NCBI RefSeq assembly: GCF_000744935.1
Contig: NZ_JQMW01000009.1
Location: 1,264,417 to 1,328,416 of the forward strand
Length of the DNA: 64,000 nucleotides
Origin: Clostridium sp. KNHs214
GTDB taxonomy: Bacteria; Bacillota; Clostridia; Clostridiales; Clostridiaceae
Reading direction: 5' to 3'
Within the stretch, counting starts at the first letter, position 1. Every line of letters starts with the position of its first letter. Under the pieces are notes generated by a model. That model had not been told where the DNA came from. It ran no database searches and saw only the letters and a program-made list of their open reading frames with translations. Of this stretch, positions 8,547-17,052 are shown piece after piece. The position numbers were made by a program, and so were the translations under genes.

Positions 8547-9235
8547 TACAATTCTTTAAAACGTCTATTTTCATACCATACTGCCAATTTATATAAAATC
8601 ATCAATACTATCATCTGCAATAAAACAACAATTTTTAAATCTAAGTACTCAGAAAAATAAATTGTCTTTGCATTTTTAATAAAATGCTCATACCAGAAAG
8701 AATAATCTTTTGCCCCTAGCAAGGTTCCAATTATAAAGCCTATAAGAACAACCCAATGAAGGGCATGTCCTTCACCAATTCTCATAAGTACACCCGAAGC
8801 ACATCCTCCTGCTAAAACCATTCCTATACCAAATATAAATGCACCAATCATTACATGAACGCCTACAGAACTAACAGCTCCTGGAATCATTTCATAATTA
8901 GCACCTTTGCTATGAATATACCTGGATTGTATTACAGCAAAACCAATAGTACTTACCATCATAGATAATATCATACCTCTTAGCACCCTAGTACTACCCG
9001 TAATAAAAGGATCCCTAAATGCTGCGGTGAAACAAAATCGTGAATACCTTAAAATTATACCGATTATAATTCCAACACTTAAAAATGTCACATATCTAGG
9101 CTGCTTTTGCCAAAATATAATGCAAAGCATAAATGCAATTAAAATGAGCATAATCCCATAGGGAATCTGACTCTTTTCCTTTCTTACTTGTGACTGACGC
9201 TGTTTTACCAACTCATCTATTTCATTTGAAAACAT
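8546..9235 (-). CDS. YeeE/YedE-family protein, N-terminal half type
   Basis: 229 residues with a short basic cytoplasmic N-terminus and about six hydrophobic segments. It carries RYSRFCFTAAFRD (about 64-76) and GMVLAGGCASGVLMRIGEGH (about 135), the first-half cysteine motifs of the YeeE family. First gene of the split-permease/tusA operon. The start ATG follows AGAGGGATGATAAT. It is truncated relative to the 420-residue paralogue in this window because the second half is a separate gene. Confidence 0.85.
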   Translation of the reverse strand: MFSNEIDELVKQRQSQVRKEKSQIPYGIMLILIAFMLCIIFWQKQPRYVTFLSVGIIIGIILRYSRFCFTAAFRDPFITGSTRVLRGMILSMMVSTIGFAVIQSRYIHSKGANYEMIPGAVSSVGVHVMIGAFIFGIGMVLAGGCASGVLMRIGEGHALHWVVLIGFIIGTLLGAKDYSFWYEHFIKNAKTIYFSEYLDLKIVVLLQMIVLMILYKLAVWYENRRFKEL

Positions 9236-9413
9236 ATTATCATCCCTCTAAACAACTCTAATATTTTTACTTTCATAATTATATACTATATGTACATTAC
9301 AATCAATGACATATAATGGTCACCCTAAGCTGCTCCACGTATTTAAAGCATTGGTCATATTTGAATTTAGTAGCTATATATTCATTCTTTATACCTACCT
9401 GCAAAAAATAAAA

Positions 9414-9437
9414 AAGAATCGATCTAAATCGATTCTT
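9414..9437 (-). terminator. Rho-independent terminator of chemoreceptor gene
   Basis: Perfect 10-bp stem AAGAATCGAT / ATCGATTCTT with a 4-base loop, followed on the minus strand by TTTTTATTTTTT. It lies 31 bases past the stop of the 9468-10499 gene. Confidence 0.88.
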
Positions 9438-9467
9438 AATTTTACAGTATACTAATTAGCAATTCTA

Positions 9468-10499
9468 TTATTTTTGTTTTGCCATATCATTAAGTTCATT
9501 AGTTAATGCTAGTAGCTCTTCAATACTTGCAGTTGTTTGTTGTATTGCCGCTGATTGTTGTTCAGTATTAATCATTGTTGATTCTGAAGCTTCTAAAGTT
9601 TTTTGAACTGAACTTTCAATATGAGCTGTTAACTTTACTATTTGCATTGCTGTTTCCTTTGAACTTTCTGAAAGCGTTCTGATTTCTGTAGCAACAACTC
9701 CAAAACCTCTTCCAGCTTCTCCAGCCCTTGCAGCTTCTATAGCTGCATTTAATCCAAGCATTTTAGTGGCATCGGCAATACTTTTAATTGAATCTAATAT
9801 TTCATTAATTTTTTCTGATATATTTTTAACATTTACAATTTCCTTGTTAAGTGTTTCTTGATTATTGGTAATAGTTACTGAAGAGGAAGCAAGTTCTTCC
9901 ATTGTGGCTGAAATTTGGGAAAAGCTTTCCACCAAATCGTTACTTGTGTTCTTTAATTTAAGCTGTTGATATCCAACTTTAGACAGAGCATTTGCTACTA
10001 TAAAAAGCACTTCGGCAGCAGCTCTAATATTTTTTTCTGTTGATATTTTTACTTTATTAGCAGCTTGTATGTAACCATCTTCATCTACGCCAATTTCCCT
10101 TGCGGTTTTTCTAAAACCATCCTCTTGGGGTTTTGATGTAAGTATTTGTCCTCCAAGTATTGTTCCAATTTGCGTTCCATCTACAATAATAGGTGCTGCA
10201 AAATCTATAAGTCCCGCATGACATGTATATACATATGGTCTTCCAGTCTTTGCAGCTTCTTCTCCTCCCTTTCTATGAGATTGAGCACATCTATCATCTC
10301 CTGCTTTTGTTGAATGAGTATAATCCATACAGAAACTAGTATAGGAGCTTGGCCTTGTAACAGGGTTTCCTTCCATATCTACCGTAACACTTGCTAAATC
10401 CATACTTTGGGCAAAATTATCTTGAAATTTTTGAAGCAGTTCTATATCCAAAACATCTTTTAACTGAATTTTGGATAAGTAAATATCATTCTTTCCCAT
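9468..10499 (-). CDS. Soluble chemoreceptor: PocR sensory domain plus MCP signalling domain
   Basis: 343 residues. The N-terminal ~170 residues match the PocR ligand-binding domain. Cysteines occur in [16 protein letters not shown] and [14 protein letters not shown], followed by GGQILTSKP. The C-terminal part is a methyl-accepting chemotaxis hairpin containing [20 protein letters not shown]. No transmembrane segment is present, so it is a cytoplasmic receptor sensing an internal small molecule. The signalling domain is short, ending soon after the hairpin tip. It has its own terminator. The ligand is unknown. Confidence 0.88.
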   Translation of the reverse strand: MGKNDIYLSKIQLKDVLDIELLQKFQDNFAQSMDLASVTVDMEGNPVTRPSSYTSFCMDYTHSTKAGDDRCAQSHRKGGEEAAKTGRPYVYTCHAGLIDFAAPIIVDGTQIGTILGGQILTSKPQEDGFRKTAREIGVDEDGYIQAANKVKISTEKNIRAAAEVLFIVANALSKVGYQQLKLKNTSNDLVESFSQISATMEELASSSVTITNNQETLNKEIVNVKNISEKINEILDSIKSIADATKMLGLNAAIEAARAGEAGRGFGVVATEIRTLSESSKETAMQIVKLTAHIESSVQKTLEASESTMINTEQQSAAIQQTTASIEELLALTNELNDMAKQK

Positions 10500-10672
10500 T
10501 ATTGTTCCCCCTTAACCCAATGTCATTTTTATATATTTTTCGACTCCTTTATGAAATTTATTTTATCATATACTTTTCTAAATCACAATATTTTCTGATA
10601 ATTTGTTTTTTGCATTGTTACATAAATTTTCAAATTGCTATATGCTACTTTATTTTGTAGAAATTTTGCAGA
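10500..10672. other. Promoter-side spacer of chemoreceptor gene
   Basis: AT-rich spacer between the chemoreceptor start and the terminator of the malic enzyme operon. No gene, RNA or clear promoter seen. Confidence 0.3.
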
Positions 10673-10710
10673 AAAAACCCTATTAAACTTTGTTGTTTAA
10701 CAGGGTTTTT
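10673..10710 (-). terminator. Terminator of aspartase-malic enzyme operon
   Basis: 16-bp stem with one mismatch: AAAAACCCTATTAAAC and GTTTAACAGGGTTTTT, 6-base loop. It is A-rich on one side and T-rich on the other, so it can work in both directions. It lies 115 bases past the malic enzyme stop. Confidence 0.85.
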
Positions 10711-10824
10711 CCTTTACTAGACATTAATCATGGATACTCTTATTAAATTATATTTTTGTATGAACGTGTTTTTAGTTTTTTATCTTAGATGTTTTAACAA
10801 ACATATTTTTATATGCTAAGAAAG

Positions 10825-12057
10825 TTAAATACCTAGTATCTTCTTTGTATGTTCTTCTACCATTTCAGGAGTAACATCTTTTCTTCTTGCAACACCTGTA
10901 TCTATAGCTGCCTTTGCAACACCGGCTGCTACCTTTGGTGCTATTCTCAAATCAAATGCCTCAGGAATAACGTAATTTGGATCTAACTTTTCTTCTCCTA
11001 CTAATCCTGCTATAGCATAAGCTGCTGCCATTTTCATTTCATCATTTATCTCGGAAGCTTGTACATCAAGAGCTCCTCTAAATATTCCTGGAAATGCTAC
11101 TACATTATTAACCTGATTAGGGAAATCTGATCTTCCTGTACACACTACTTTAGCTCCTGCTTCTATAGCATCTTTTGGTAGTATCTCTGGGTTAGGATTT
11201 GCCATAGCCATGATAATAGCATCTTTATTCATAGATTTAACCATTTCTTTAGTTACACAATTTGCAACAGATACTCCTAAGAATACATCTGCTCCCTTTA
11301 ACACTTCAGCTAAATTTCCTTTCACTGAATTCTTATTTGTTATATTAGCCATCTCATCTTTATATTTATTCATTCCTTCTGGTCTTCCCTTATATATTGC
11401 ACCCTTGGAATCGCATAATATAACATCTTTTGCTCCCATTTTTAAAATTAATTTTGTGATAGCTGTTCCCGCAGCACCTGCTCCATTTACTACTACAGTT
11501 ATATCTTCAAACTTCTTATTTACAACCTTTAAGGCATTTATAATGCACGCAGTTGAAACCACTGCAGTACCATGCTGATCATCATGAAATATAGGAATAT
11601 TTGATATTTTCTTAAGTCTTTCCTCTATTTCAAAACATTCTGGAGCTTTAATATCTTCTAAATTCACTCCTCCAAAACCAGGTTCCATAAGTTTTACAGT
11701 TTCTACAATTTTATTTACATCCTTTGTATCTAAACATATTGGGAAAGCATCTACTCCTCCGAAAGCCTTAAATAAAACTGCTTTTCCTTCCATGACTGGA
11801 AGTCCTGCCCCTGCTCCTATATCGCCAAGCCCTAATACTGCTGTGCCATTAGTTACTACAGCTACCATATTTCCTTTAGCTGTATACTCATATATATCTT
11901 CTGGGTTTTTATTGATTTCCAAACAAGGTTCAGCTACTCCTGGCGTATATGCCATAGTTAAATCTTCATTACTTTTAACAGGTACCTTACATTTAAGTTC
12001 AATTTTACCTCTATAATCTTTATGAAATTTTAGTGCTCTTTCTTTTAAATTTCCCAT
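10825..12057 (-). CDS. NAD(P)-dependent malic enzyme
   Basis: 410 residues, the length of short bacterial malic enzymes. The N-terminal motif YTPGVAEPC and the metal/substrate site IFHDDQHGTA are visible, as is the Rossmann motif VVNGAGAAGTAI. It oxidatively decarboxylates malate to pyruvate. It lies 27 bases after the aspartase gene. The pair would take aspartate to fumarate; with a fumarase encoded elsewhere, malate goes on to pyruvate. Coenzyme preference is not decidable by eye. The start ATG has GGAGGG. Confidence 0.92.
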   Translation of the reverse strand: MGNLKERALKFHKDYRGKIELKCKVPVKSNEDLTMAYTPGVAEPCLEINKNPEDIYEYTAKGNMVAVVTNGTAVLGLGDIGAGAGLPVMEGKAVLFKAFGGVDAFPICLDTKDVNKIVETVKLMEPGFGGVNLEDIKAPECFEIEERLKKISNIPIFHDDQHGTAVVSTACIINALKVVNKKFEDITVVVNGAGAAGTAITKLILKMGAKDVILCDSKGAIYKGRPEGMNKYKDEMANITNKNSVKGNLAEVLKGADVFLGVSVANCVTKEMVKSMNKDAIIMAMANPNPEILPKDAIEAGAKVVCTGRSDFPNQVNNVVAFPGIFRGALDVQASEINDEMKMAAAYAIAGLVGEEKLDPNYVIPEAFDLRIAPKVAAGVAKAAIDTGVARRKDVTPEMVEEHTKKILGI

Positions 12058-12084
12058 TATATAACCCTCCTTGTATACTATGCT

Positions 12085-13521
12085 TTAGTTTGCTGTAAGA
12101 CATTTTGTAGTTATACCTGGTTCTGTCATAGCCATAGCATCAAGCACTTCATCTATCTTTTCTTCATTTAAAAGTCCTGACTTTAATATTATTTTTCTTA
12201 CGGACTCTCCTGTTTTCATAGCTGTTTTTGCAATTTTAGCAGCTTCCTTATAACCTATGTATGGACAAAGAACTGTAACTATACCTATACTATTTTCAAC
12301 CAAGTTTTGACATCTTTTTTTATTAGCTGTTATTCCTATTATACAATTATTAATAAAAGTGTCTACCCCATTAGTTAAAGTTTCTATAGATTCAAACAAA
12401 TTATAGAATATAACTGGTTCAAAAGCATTTAATTCCAATTGACCAGCTTCTGCAGCCATAGTGATAGTCATATCATTTCCCACAATATTAAATGCTATTT
12501 GACTCACTACTTCTGGTATTACAGGATTTACCTTACCTGGCATTATAGAAGAACCATTTTGCTTTGGAGGAAGGTTTATTTCTCCAAATCCTGTTCTTGG
12601 TCCTGAAGACATAAGTCTTAAATCATTTGCCATTTTTGATAAACTTACAGCACAAGTTTTAATAATTGAAGATACCTCTACGAAACAATCCACATTTTGA
12701 GTTCCATCTACTAAATTCTCTGATTGTTTTAATGACATACCAGTAACTTTTGCAAGATTAGGTACTATTTTATTTTCATACTGTTTATCTGCATTTATAC
12801 CTGTTCCTATAGCTGTAGCACCCATATTCACAGTTTTTAAACTTTCCATTACATTTTCAAGTCTTTTAATATCTCTAGCTATTACTGCACTGTAAGCTGC
12901 AAATTCTTGTCCCAATCTTATAGGCACTGCATCCTGCATCTGAGTTCTTCCCATTTTTATAACTTCATCAAATTCTTCACTCTTGCTTAATAATGCTTCA
13001 TGAAGTTTTATAAGCTCTTTTATTGCCTTTGGAATAAGCCTTAACGCAGTTATTTTACCTGCAGTAGGAATTACATCATTAGTAGATTGTCCCATATTTA
13101 CATGATCATTAGGATGAACTATACTATAGTCTCCCTTTTCTCCACCTAAAATTTCAATGGCTCTATTGGCAATTACTTCATTTGCATTCATATTCATAGA
13201 AGTTCCTGCACCGCCTTGAATAGGATCTGTTATAAATTCATCATATAATCTTCCATCTATTATTTCATCACAAGCTTTTTTAATAGCATTTTGAATGCCT
13301 TTCTCCATAAGTCCAACTTCTGCATTAGTTATTGCAGTTGCTTTTTTTATTTGTGCAAGACTTCTTACAAATTCCTTATGAATTTTTAATCCTGTTATTT
13401 TAAAATTTTCCACTGCTCTTAAAGTTTGCACACCATAATAAGCATTTTCTGGTACCTCTCTAGTTCCGATAGAATCACCTTCTATTCTGAAACTCTTTTC
13501 TTCACTAACTAACTGTTCCAT
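12085..13521 (-). CDS. aspA: Aspartate ammonia-lyase
   Basis: 478 residues, a full-length member of the fumarase/aspartase superfamily. The signature GSSIMPGKVNPV (about 325) contains the catalytic serine loop. The substrate motif reads DPIQGGAGTSMNMNANEV rather than the SGTQTNMN form of class II fumarases, which supports aspartase. It deaminates L-aspartate to fumarate and ammonia. It is first in an operon with malic enzyme, a plausible amino-acid fermentation route. The start ATG follows AGGGGGT. Confidence 0.9.
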   Translation of the reverse strand: MEQLVSEEKSFRIEGDSIGTREVPENAYYGVQTLRAVENFKITGLKIHKEFVRSLAQIKKATAITNAEVGLMEKGIQNAIKKACDEIIDGRLYDEFITDPIQGGAGTSMNMNANEVIANRAIEILGGEKGDYSIVHPNDHVNMGQSTNDVIPTAGKITALRLIPKAIKELIKLHEALLSKSEEFDEVIKMGRTQMQDAVPIRLGQEFAAYSAVIARDIKRLENVMESLKTVNMGATAIGTGINADKQYENKIVPNLAKVTGMSLKQSENLVDGTQNVDCFVEVSSIIKTCAVSLSKMANDLRLMSSGPRTGFGEINLPPKQNGSSIMPGKVNPVIPEVVSQIAFNIVGNDMTITMAAEAGQLELNAFEPVIFYNLFESIETLTNGVDTFINNCIIGITANKKRCQNLVENSIGIVTVLCPYIGYKEAAKIAKTAMKTGESVRKIILKSGLLNEEKIDEVLDAMAMTEPGITTKCLTAN

Positions 13522-13778
13522 AAACTGACCCCCTAAATGAATGTAAAATTGCTATATGAAATTGCAATTAAATATTTTATGAATTTTTTCTTTCATTTTT
13601 CATTATATTACTTTCACTTACTAAATGCAACATATTTTGCAAGATTTATTTCATTTTAACACTTTTTCTGTCTTTTCTTATGAAATTTTTTTATTATAAT
13701 ATATTTAAAACAAAATTTTATCGATTTTGTCATATAAAAATTTCAGCAATGCCCTTTTTTTAAATAAATAAAAAGTTA
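13522..13778. other. Upstream region of aspA
   Basis: About 260 bases, AT-rich. It should hold the aspA promoter; several TATAAT-like words are present but no -35 pairing stands out. No riboswitch-like structure was recognised. Confidence 0.3.
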
Positions 13779-13783
13779 TATCA

Positions 13784-14096
13784 TGATTAACCCACAATAA
13801 GTATTACATTGCTTGAATTATGAAATTTCTCTGGAATGAGTTGCATAAGAAGCGAAGGAACTATTTAAATTTAATTTTAGAAATTCTTCTTTTAGACAGA
13901 TAAAATTATCGTAACCCTTAAAAGGACGCCAGGCTAGCGAACCTGAGGCAGGACGCTGAATGTGAGCGTTAGATAATTTTATATGGCTAAAAGATTAGAA
14001 TTTCTTAAATTAAATTTATTGTTCCAAGCTCTTATGCAACTCATGGAGGAGAAATTTCATAATTCCATTACATTCTACCTTATTGTGGGTTAATCA
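13784..14096. repeat. Family B element, copy 1 (313 bp, full length)
   Basis: Starts TGATTAACCCACAATAAG and ends in its inverted copy, with TATCA duplicated on both sides (13779-13783 and 14097-14101). Inner arms around GAAATTTCTC and GAGAAATTTC make a long hairpin. The centre holds an extra palindromic insert, flanked by AAAATTATC / GATAATTTT, with a GC-richer core (GACGCCAGGCTAGCGAACC). It lies two bases beyond the DUF421 stop codon. No ORF inside, so it is non-autonomous. Confidence 0.88.
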
Positions 14097-14103
14097 TATC
14101 ATT

Positions 14104-14811
14104 TCATATATCTTTTTTAGAAACATACATTTTTTTAGACTCATCCATAGTAGTCAAATAAATTTTTGTAATATCATCTACATTATACATACTGAGCTTA
14201 TTCATAAGCCACTCCTTATCTACACCTAACTTCTTTAAATTCTCTTCGAATAGTTTTCCATCATTAATTATTACCAAGGGTAAATTTATAGGTTTAGTAT
14301 ATATCTTAAAATCTGTTGGCGTAACTGGTCTATTGCTCTCTTTTTTTATAATACTAAAATGACCATTAGGTTCTAAAATTACATATTTCACCTCTGAAAT
14401 ATCAAAAATATTCTTAAGTCTTAATTCACTTAATAATAAATCAATATTTATAAATTGTTTCTTTAAATTTTTTCTAATAATTTTTCCATTCTCTATAAGA
14501 ATTATAGGCTTACCATTAAAGAAAAATGATAATTTTCTATTTCTTAAAGATATAATACTTATTATATAGTGCCAAAAAAATAAAGTTACTAGGGGAACAA
14601 TTGTATATGTAAAGGAAATCTCACCATCCAATAGTGGTGCAACTGTAAGAGCTCCTAATATCCAAACTACTGTAAAGTCATACGAGGTGAGCTGATTTAT
14701 AGTTCTTTTCATCATATATCTTCCTACTACAAAAGATATTATGCCTACTACAAAAGCTCTTATAAAATATCCTAATAAGGAAATATCTTTTACAACACCA
14801 AAAACTTTCAA
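14104..14811 (-). CDS. DUF421-family membrane protein (second of pair)
   Basis: 235 residues: about three N-terminal membrane segments, then a cytoplasmic DUF421/YetF-type domain (about 90-235). The start is a TTG at 14811 behind GGGAGGAG. The N-terminal GRYMMKRTINQLTSYDFTV stretch is typical of the family. DUF421 proteins are common in spore formers, but their biochemical role is not established. It lies 15 bases after a second DUF421 gene, which follows a coat-protein gene, so a sporulation role is inferred. Element B copy 1 lies two bases past the stop. Confidence 0.82.
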   Translation of the reverse strand: MKVFGVVKDISLLGYFIRAFVVGIISFVVGRYMMKRTINQLTSYDFTVVWILGALTVAPLLDGEISFTYTIVPLVTLFFWHYIISIISLRNRKLSFFFNGKPIILIENGKIIRKNLKKQFINIDLLLSELRLKNIFDISEVKYVILEPNGHFSIIKKESNRPVTPTDFKIYTKPINLPLVIINDGKLFEENLKKLGVDKEWLMNKLSMYNVDDITKIYLTTMDESKKMYVSKKDI

Positions 14812-14826
14812 ATAAAACTCCTCCCA

Positions 14827-15522
14827 TTAATTTAAAAATAATTTTTTATCTGGAGTTAAAATTCCCAAATAAATACTATTTATATTATCTAGATTATTTA
14901 CCTTAAGCTGTTCTTGTACCCAATCGTAATTCAAATCGTTTTTTTCAAGAATATGCTCATCAATTATTCCTTTATAAATAAGAATTTCTGATAAAATATC
15001 CTGGGGAGTACTTATTGACATATCAAACTTAGTCACAGGGAGGCTGTTACCATTAATAGCCACACTAAAGTCTCCTGTTGCTTCTGCTACTAGGTATTCG
15101 ACATTTTGAAGGTTATGGGCATTTTTTTGTCTCAATATAGAAAATAAATTATCAATAGTTAATTTTGATTTTGAAAGATTTTCTCTGATTATTTTGCCCT
15201 TTTTAATCAATATCCTAGGCTTTTGCGTAACTATGGACGGAGCCTTAAAATACAAATAGGAAATTCCTAAATATATTAAAGTGTATACTGTTATTATTGT
15301 AACTGCATCAATTGGTCTTGATTTAGGACTCACCATACGAGAAGCAGCAATATGACTGATTCCAGCTGCCATTAAGAAATTATATGGAGTTATTATGCCA
15401 GGCTGACGAAATTTCATTACTTTAGTAGAAATAAACAAAATAAAATATAATATTGATGTTCTAATAAACAATTCTAGTATATTTAATTTCTCTGCATCTA
15501 AAAAAATATTTTTTATCTCCAT
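14827..15522 (-). CDS. DUF421-family membrane protein (first of pair)
   Basis: 231 residues from the ATG at 15522, chosen because AAAGGTGG lies directly upstream; an in-frame start at 15564 has no such site. Three N-terminal hydrophobic segments with KVMKFRQPGIITPYNFL, then a cytoplasmic domain. Similar to the next gene but clearly diverged. It lies 80 bases downstream of the CotF-like gene in the same direction, suggesting a three-gene spore-related unit (inference). Confidence 0.82.
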   Translation of the reverse strand: MEIKNIFLDAEKLNILELFIRTSILYFILFISTKVMKFRQPGIITPYNFLMAAGISHIAASRMVSPKSRPIDAVTIITVYTLIYLGISYLYFKAPSIVTQKPRILIKKGKIIRENLSKSKLTIDNLFSILRQKNAHNLQNVEYLVAEATGDFSVAINGNSLPVTKFDMSISTPQDILSEILIYKGIIDEHILEKNDLNYDWVQEQLKVNNLDNINSIYLGILTPDKKLFLN

Positions 15523-15604
15523 AATACCACCTTTTATATAAAATTTAGAAAAAGATAAGTCCAATATTTGAACTTATCTATAATTTTTCATTTATAATAA
15601 AATT

Positions 15605-16066
15605 CTATTTCACATTATACATTTGATGGCTATTCATATAATTAAAAAGCTCTTCACCATGTCTTTGTTCATCTTGCTGTATATGCTGCATTGCTTGCCT
15701 AACTATAGGATTAGCAGATTCAAAAACATCAATACCATATGTACCTGCAACATATTTTTCTGTAGATAACAAATCATTACAAAGTATTTTATCGCTTTTA
15801 TTGTTCATAGTACCTTGAAAATTATTTGGAATTGTGGCTTGCTGAGCCTGCTGACCATGGCTTAAATTTGGCTGCTGTCCTTGAAGCAATTGATTGATAA
15901 TATCATAGTGATGCTGTTCTTCTCCCGCAAGTTTATTGAAAAGTTGCTTTAACTCTGCATCTTGAGCCTGTTGAGCATAATTTTCGTATTTTTGGATGCA
16001 AATTTCCTCTTGAATTTTTCCATCCTCTAAAAACATTCTTTCTTTTTGACTAAGTTGTATTTGCAT
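15605..16066 (-). CDS. Spore coat protein, CotF-like ferritin-fold family
   Basis: 153 residues in two helical hairpins separated by a Gln-rich linker (about 63-80). Paired motifs EEICIQKYENYAQQA and GEEQHHYDIINQLL in the first half, and QDEQRHGEELFNYMNSHQM in the second, follow the CotF / coat F family pattern. A structural coat component of the endospore is the expected role. The start ATG follows AGGTGAATTATT. Confidence 0.85.
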   Translation of the reverse strand: MQIQLSQKERMFLEDGKIQEEICIQKYENYAQQAQDAELKQLFNKLAGEEQHHYDIINQLLQGQQPNLSHGQQAQQATIPNNFQGTMNNKSDKILCNDLLSTEKYVAGTYGIDVFESANPIVRQAMQHIQQDEQRHGEELFNYMNSHQMYNVK

Positions 16067-16212
16067 AATAATTCACCTCCTAGGGTATTTTTAGCCAAAT
16101 TGTTTAATATTATGTATTAAATAATTATTTGTATTTTCGTTCCTATTCCCAGTTGACTTTCTATATTTATCTTTCATTTTAAGTTTATTTAATGCCTCTC
16201 TAACTATAATTA

Positions 16213-16369
16213 GGTACATGAAAATAAATAACAAGTCAAAGATGCAGGTATATTTTGTGTCAGACAAGGAAGCAGGTTCCGCCGCTAGTAGAACTATCGG
16301 TGGGTTCTGCTGACGCAGTATGACGCAAAATAGACTAGCATACTGGCTTGTTATTTATTTGAATGTACC
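16213..16369. repeat. Family A palindromic element, copy 2
   Basis: 157 bp from GGTACATG to ATGTACC, flanked by TTA on both sides. Same long imperfect palindrome as copy 1, but with the apical part GCCGCTAGTAGAACTATCGG. It lies upstream of the coat-protein gene. Confidence 0.85.
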
Positions 16370-16488
16370 TTAATAAAAAATCTCATGATATGAATTAAAT
16401 ACTTAAACTTTAGGGTACAATTAAATATAATAAACGCTATGTTTAGAAAGGATGACTATGAAATGAATTTTGAAATTTTTAAAATATA

Positions 16489-16530
16489 AAATACCGCTAA
16501 CTAAGAAAAACTTCTTAATTAGCGGTATTT
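16489..16530. terminator. Strong hairpin, probable terminator
   Basis: 19-bp stem with one mismatch: arms AAATACCGCTAACTAAGAA and TTCTTAATTAGCGGTATTT around a short loop. It can act in both directions. The nearest minus-strand gene (NTF2-like) ends at 17053, and element B copy 2 now separates the two. Confidence 0.7.
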
Positions 16531-16560
16531 AGTGTATTCTTTATTATATTATCTATTTAC

Positions 16561-16873
16561 TGATTATCCCACAAAAAGCATTACATTACCTGAATTATGA
16601 AATTTCTCTGGAATGACTTGCATAAGAAGCAAAGGAACTGTTTAAATTTAATTTTAGAAATTCTTCTTTTAGACAGATAAAATTATCGTAAGTCTGGCAA
16701 GGACGCCAGGCTAGCGAACCTGAGGCAGGACGCTGAATGTGAGCGTTAGATAATTTTATATGGCTAAAAGATTAGAATTTCTTAAATTAAATTTATTGTT
16801 CCGAGCTCTTATGCAAGTCATGGAGGAGAAATTTCATAATTCTATCACATTATACCTTTTTGTGGTTTAATCA
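16561..16873. repeat. Family B element, copy 2 (313 bp, full length)
   Basis: Begins TGATTATCCCACAAAAAG and ends in its inverted copy. A perfect 5-bp duplication TTTAC flanks it (16556-16560, 16874-16878). Exactly the same length as copy 1, with the same internal palindromic insert and GC-richer core. It lies between the NTF2-like gene and a hairpin at 16489, so it probably split a gene from its terminator. Confidence 0.88.
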
Positions 16874-17052
16874 TTTACTTATTTTTTTATTTAGTACCTT
16901 GTTGATTAAATTGCATATTATCAAAACTAGCTACATTAATGATGTCTTGTTTTGTATCTACATATCTTATATTTACCTTATCTACTTCTTTAGTTATAGG
17001 CAGTTTAAGTTATATTTCGCTTTTACAAAATTTCAAAATGAACACATAAATT

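Noticed and set aside
9236..9413. Possible riboswitch upstream of the split YeeE operon
   Set aside because: I found no SAM, T-box or other recognisable core; only an AT-rich leader.
11210..12016. Plus-strand frames opposite the malic enzyme gene
   Set aside because: Antisense shadows of a highly conserved gene without start signals.
13784..14096. Family B repeats as a CRISPR array
   Set aside because: The copies are scattered, of unequal length and palindromic; there are no regularly spaced short repeats and no cas genes.
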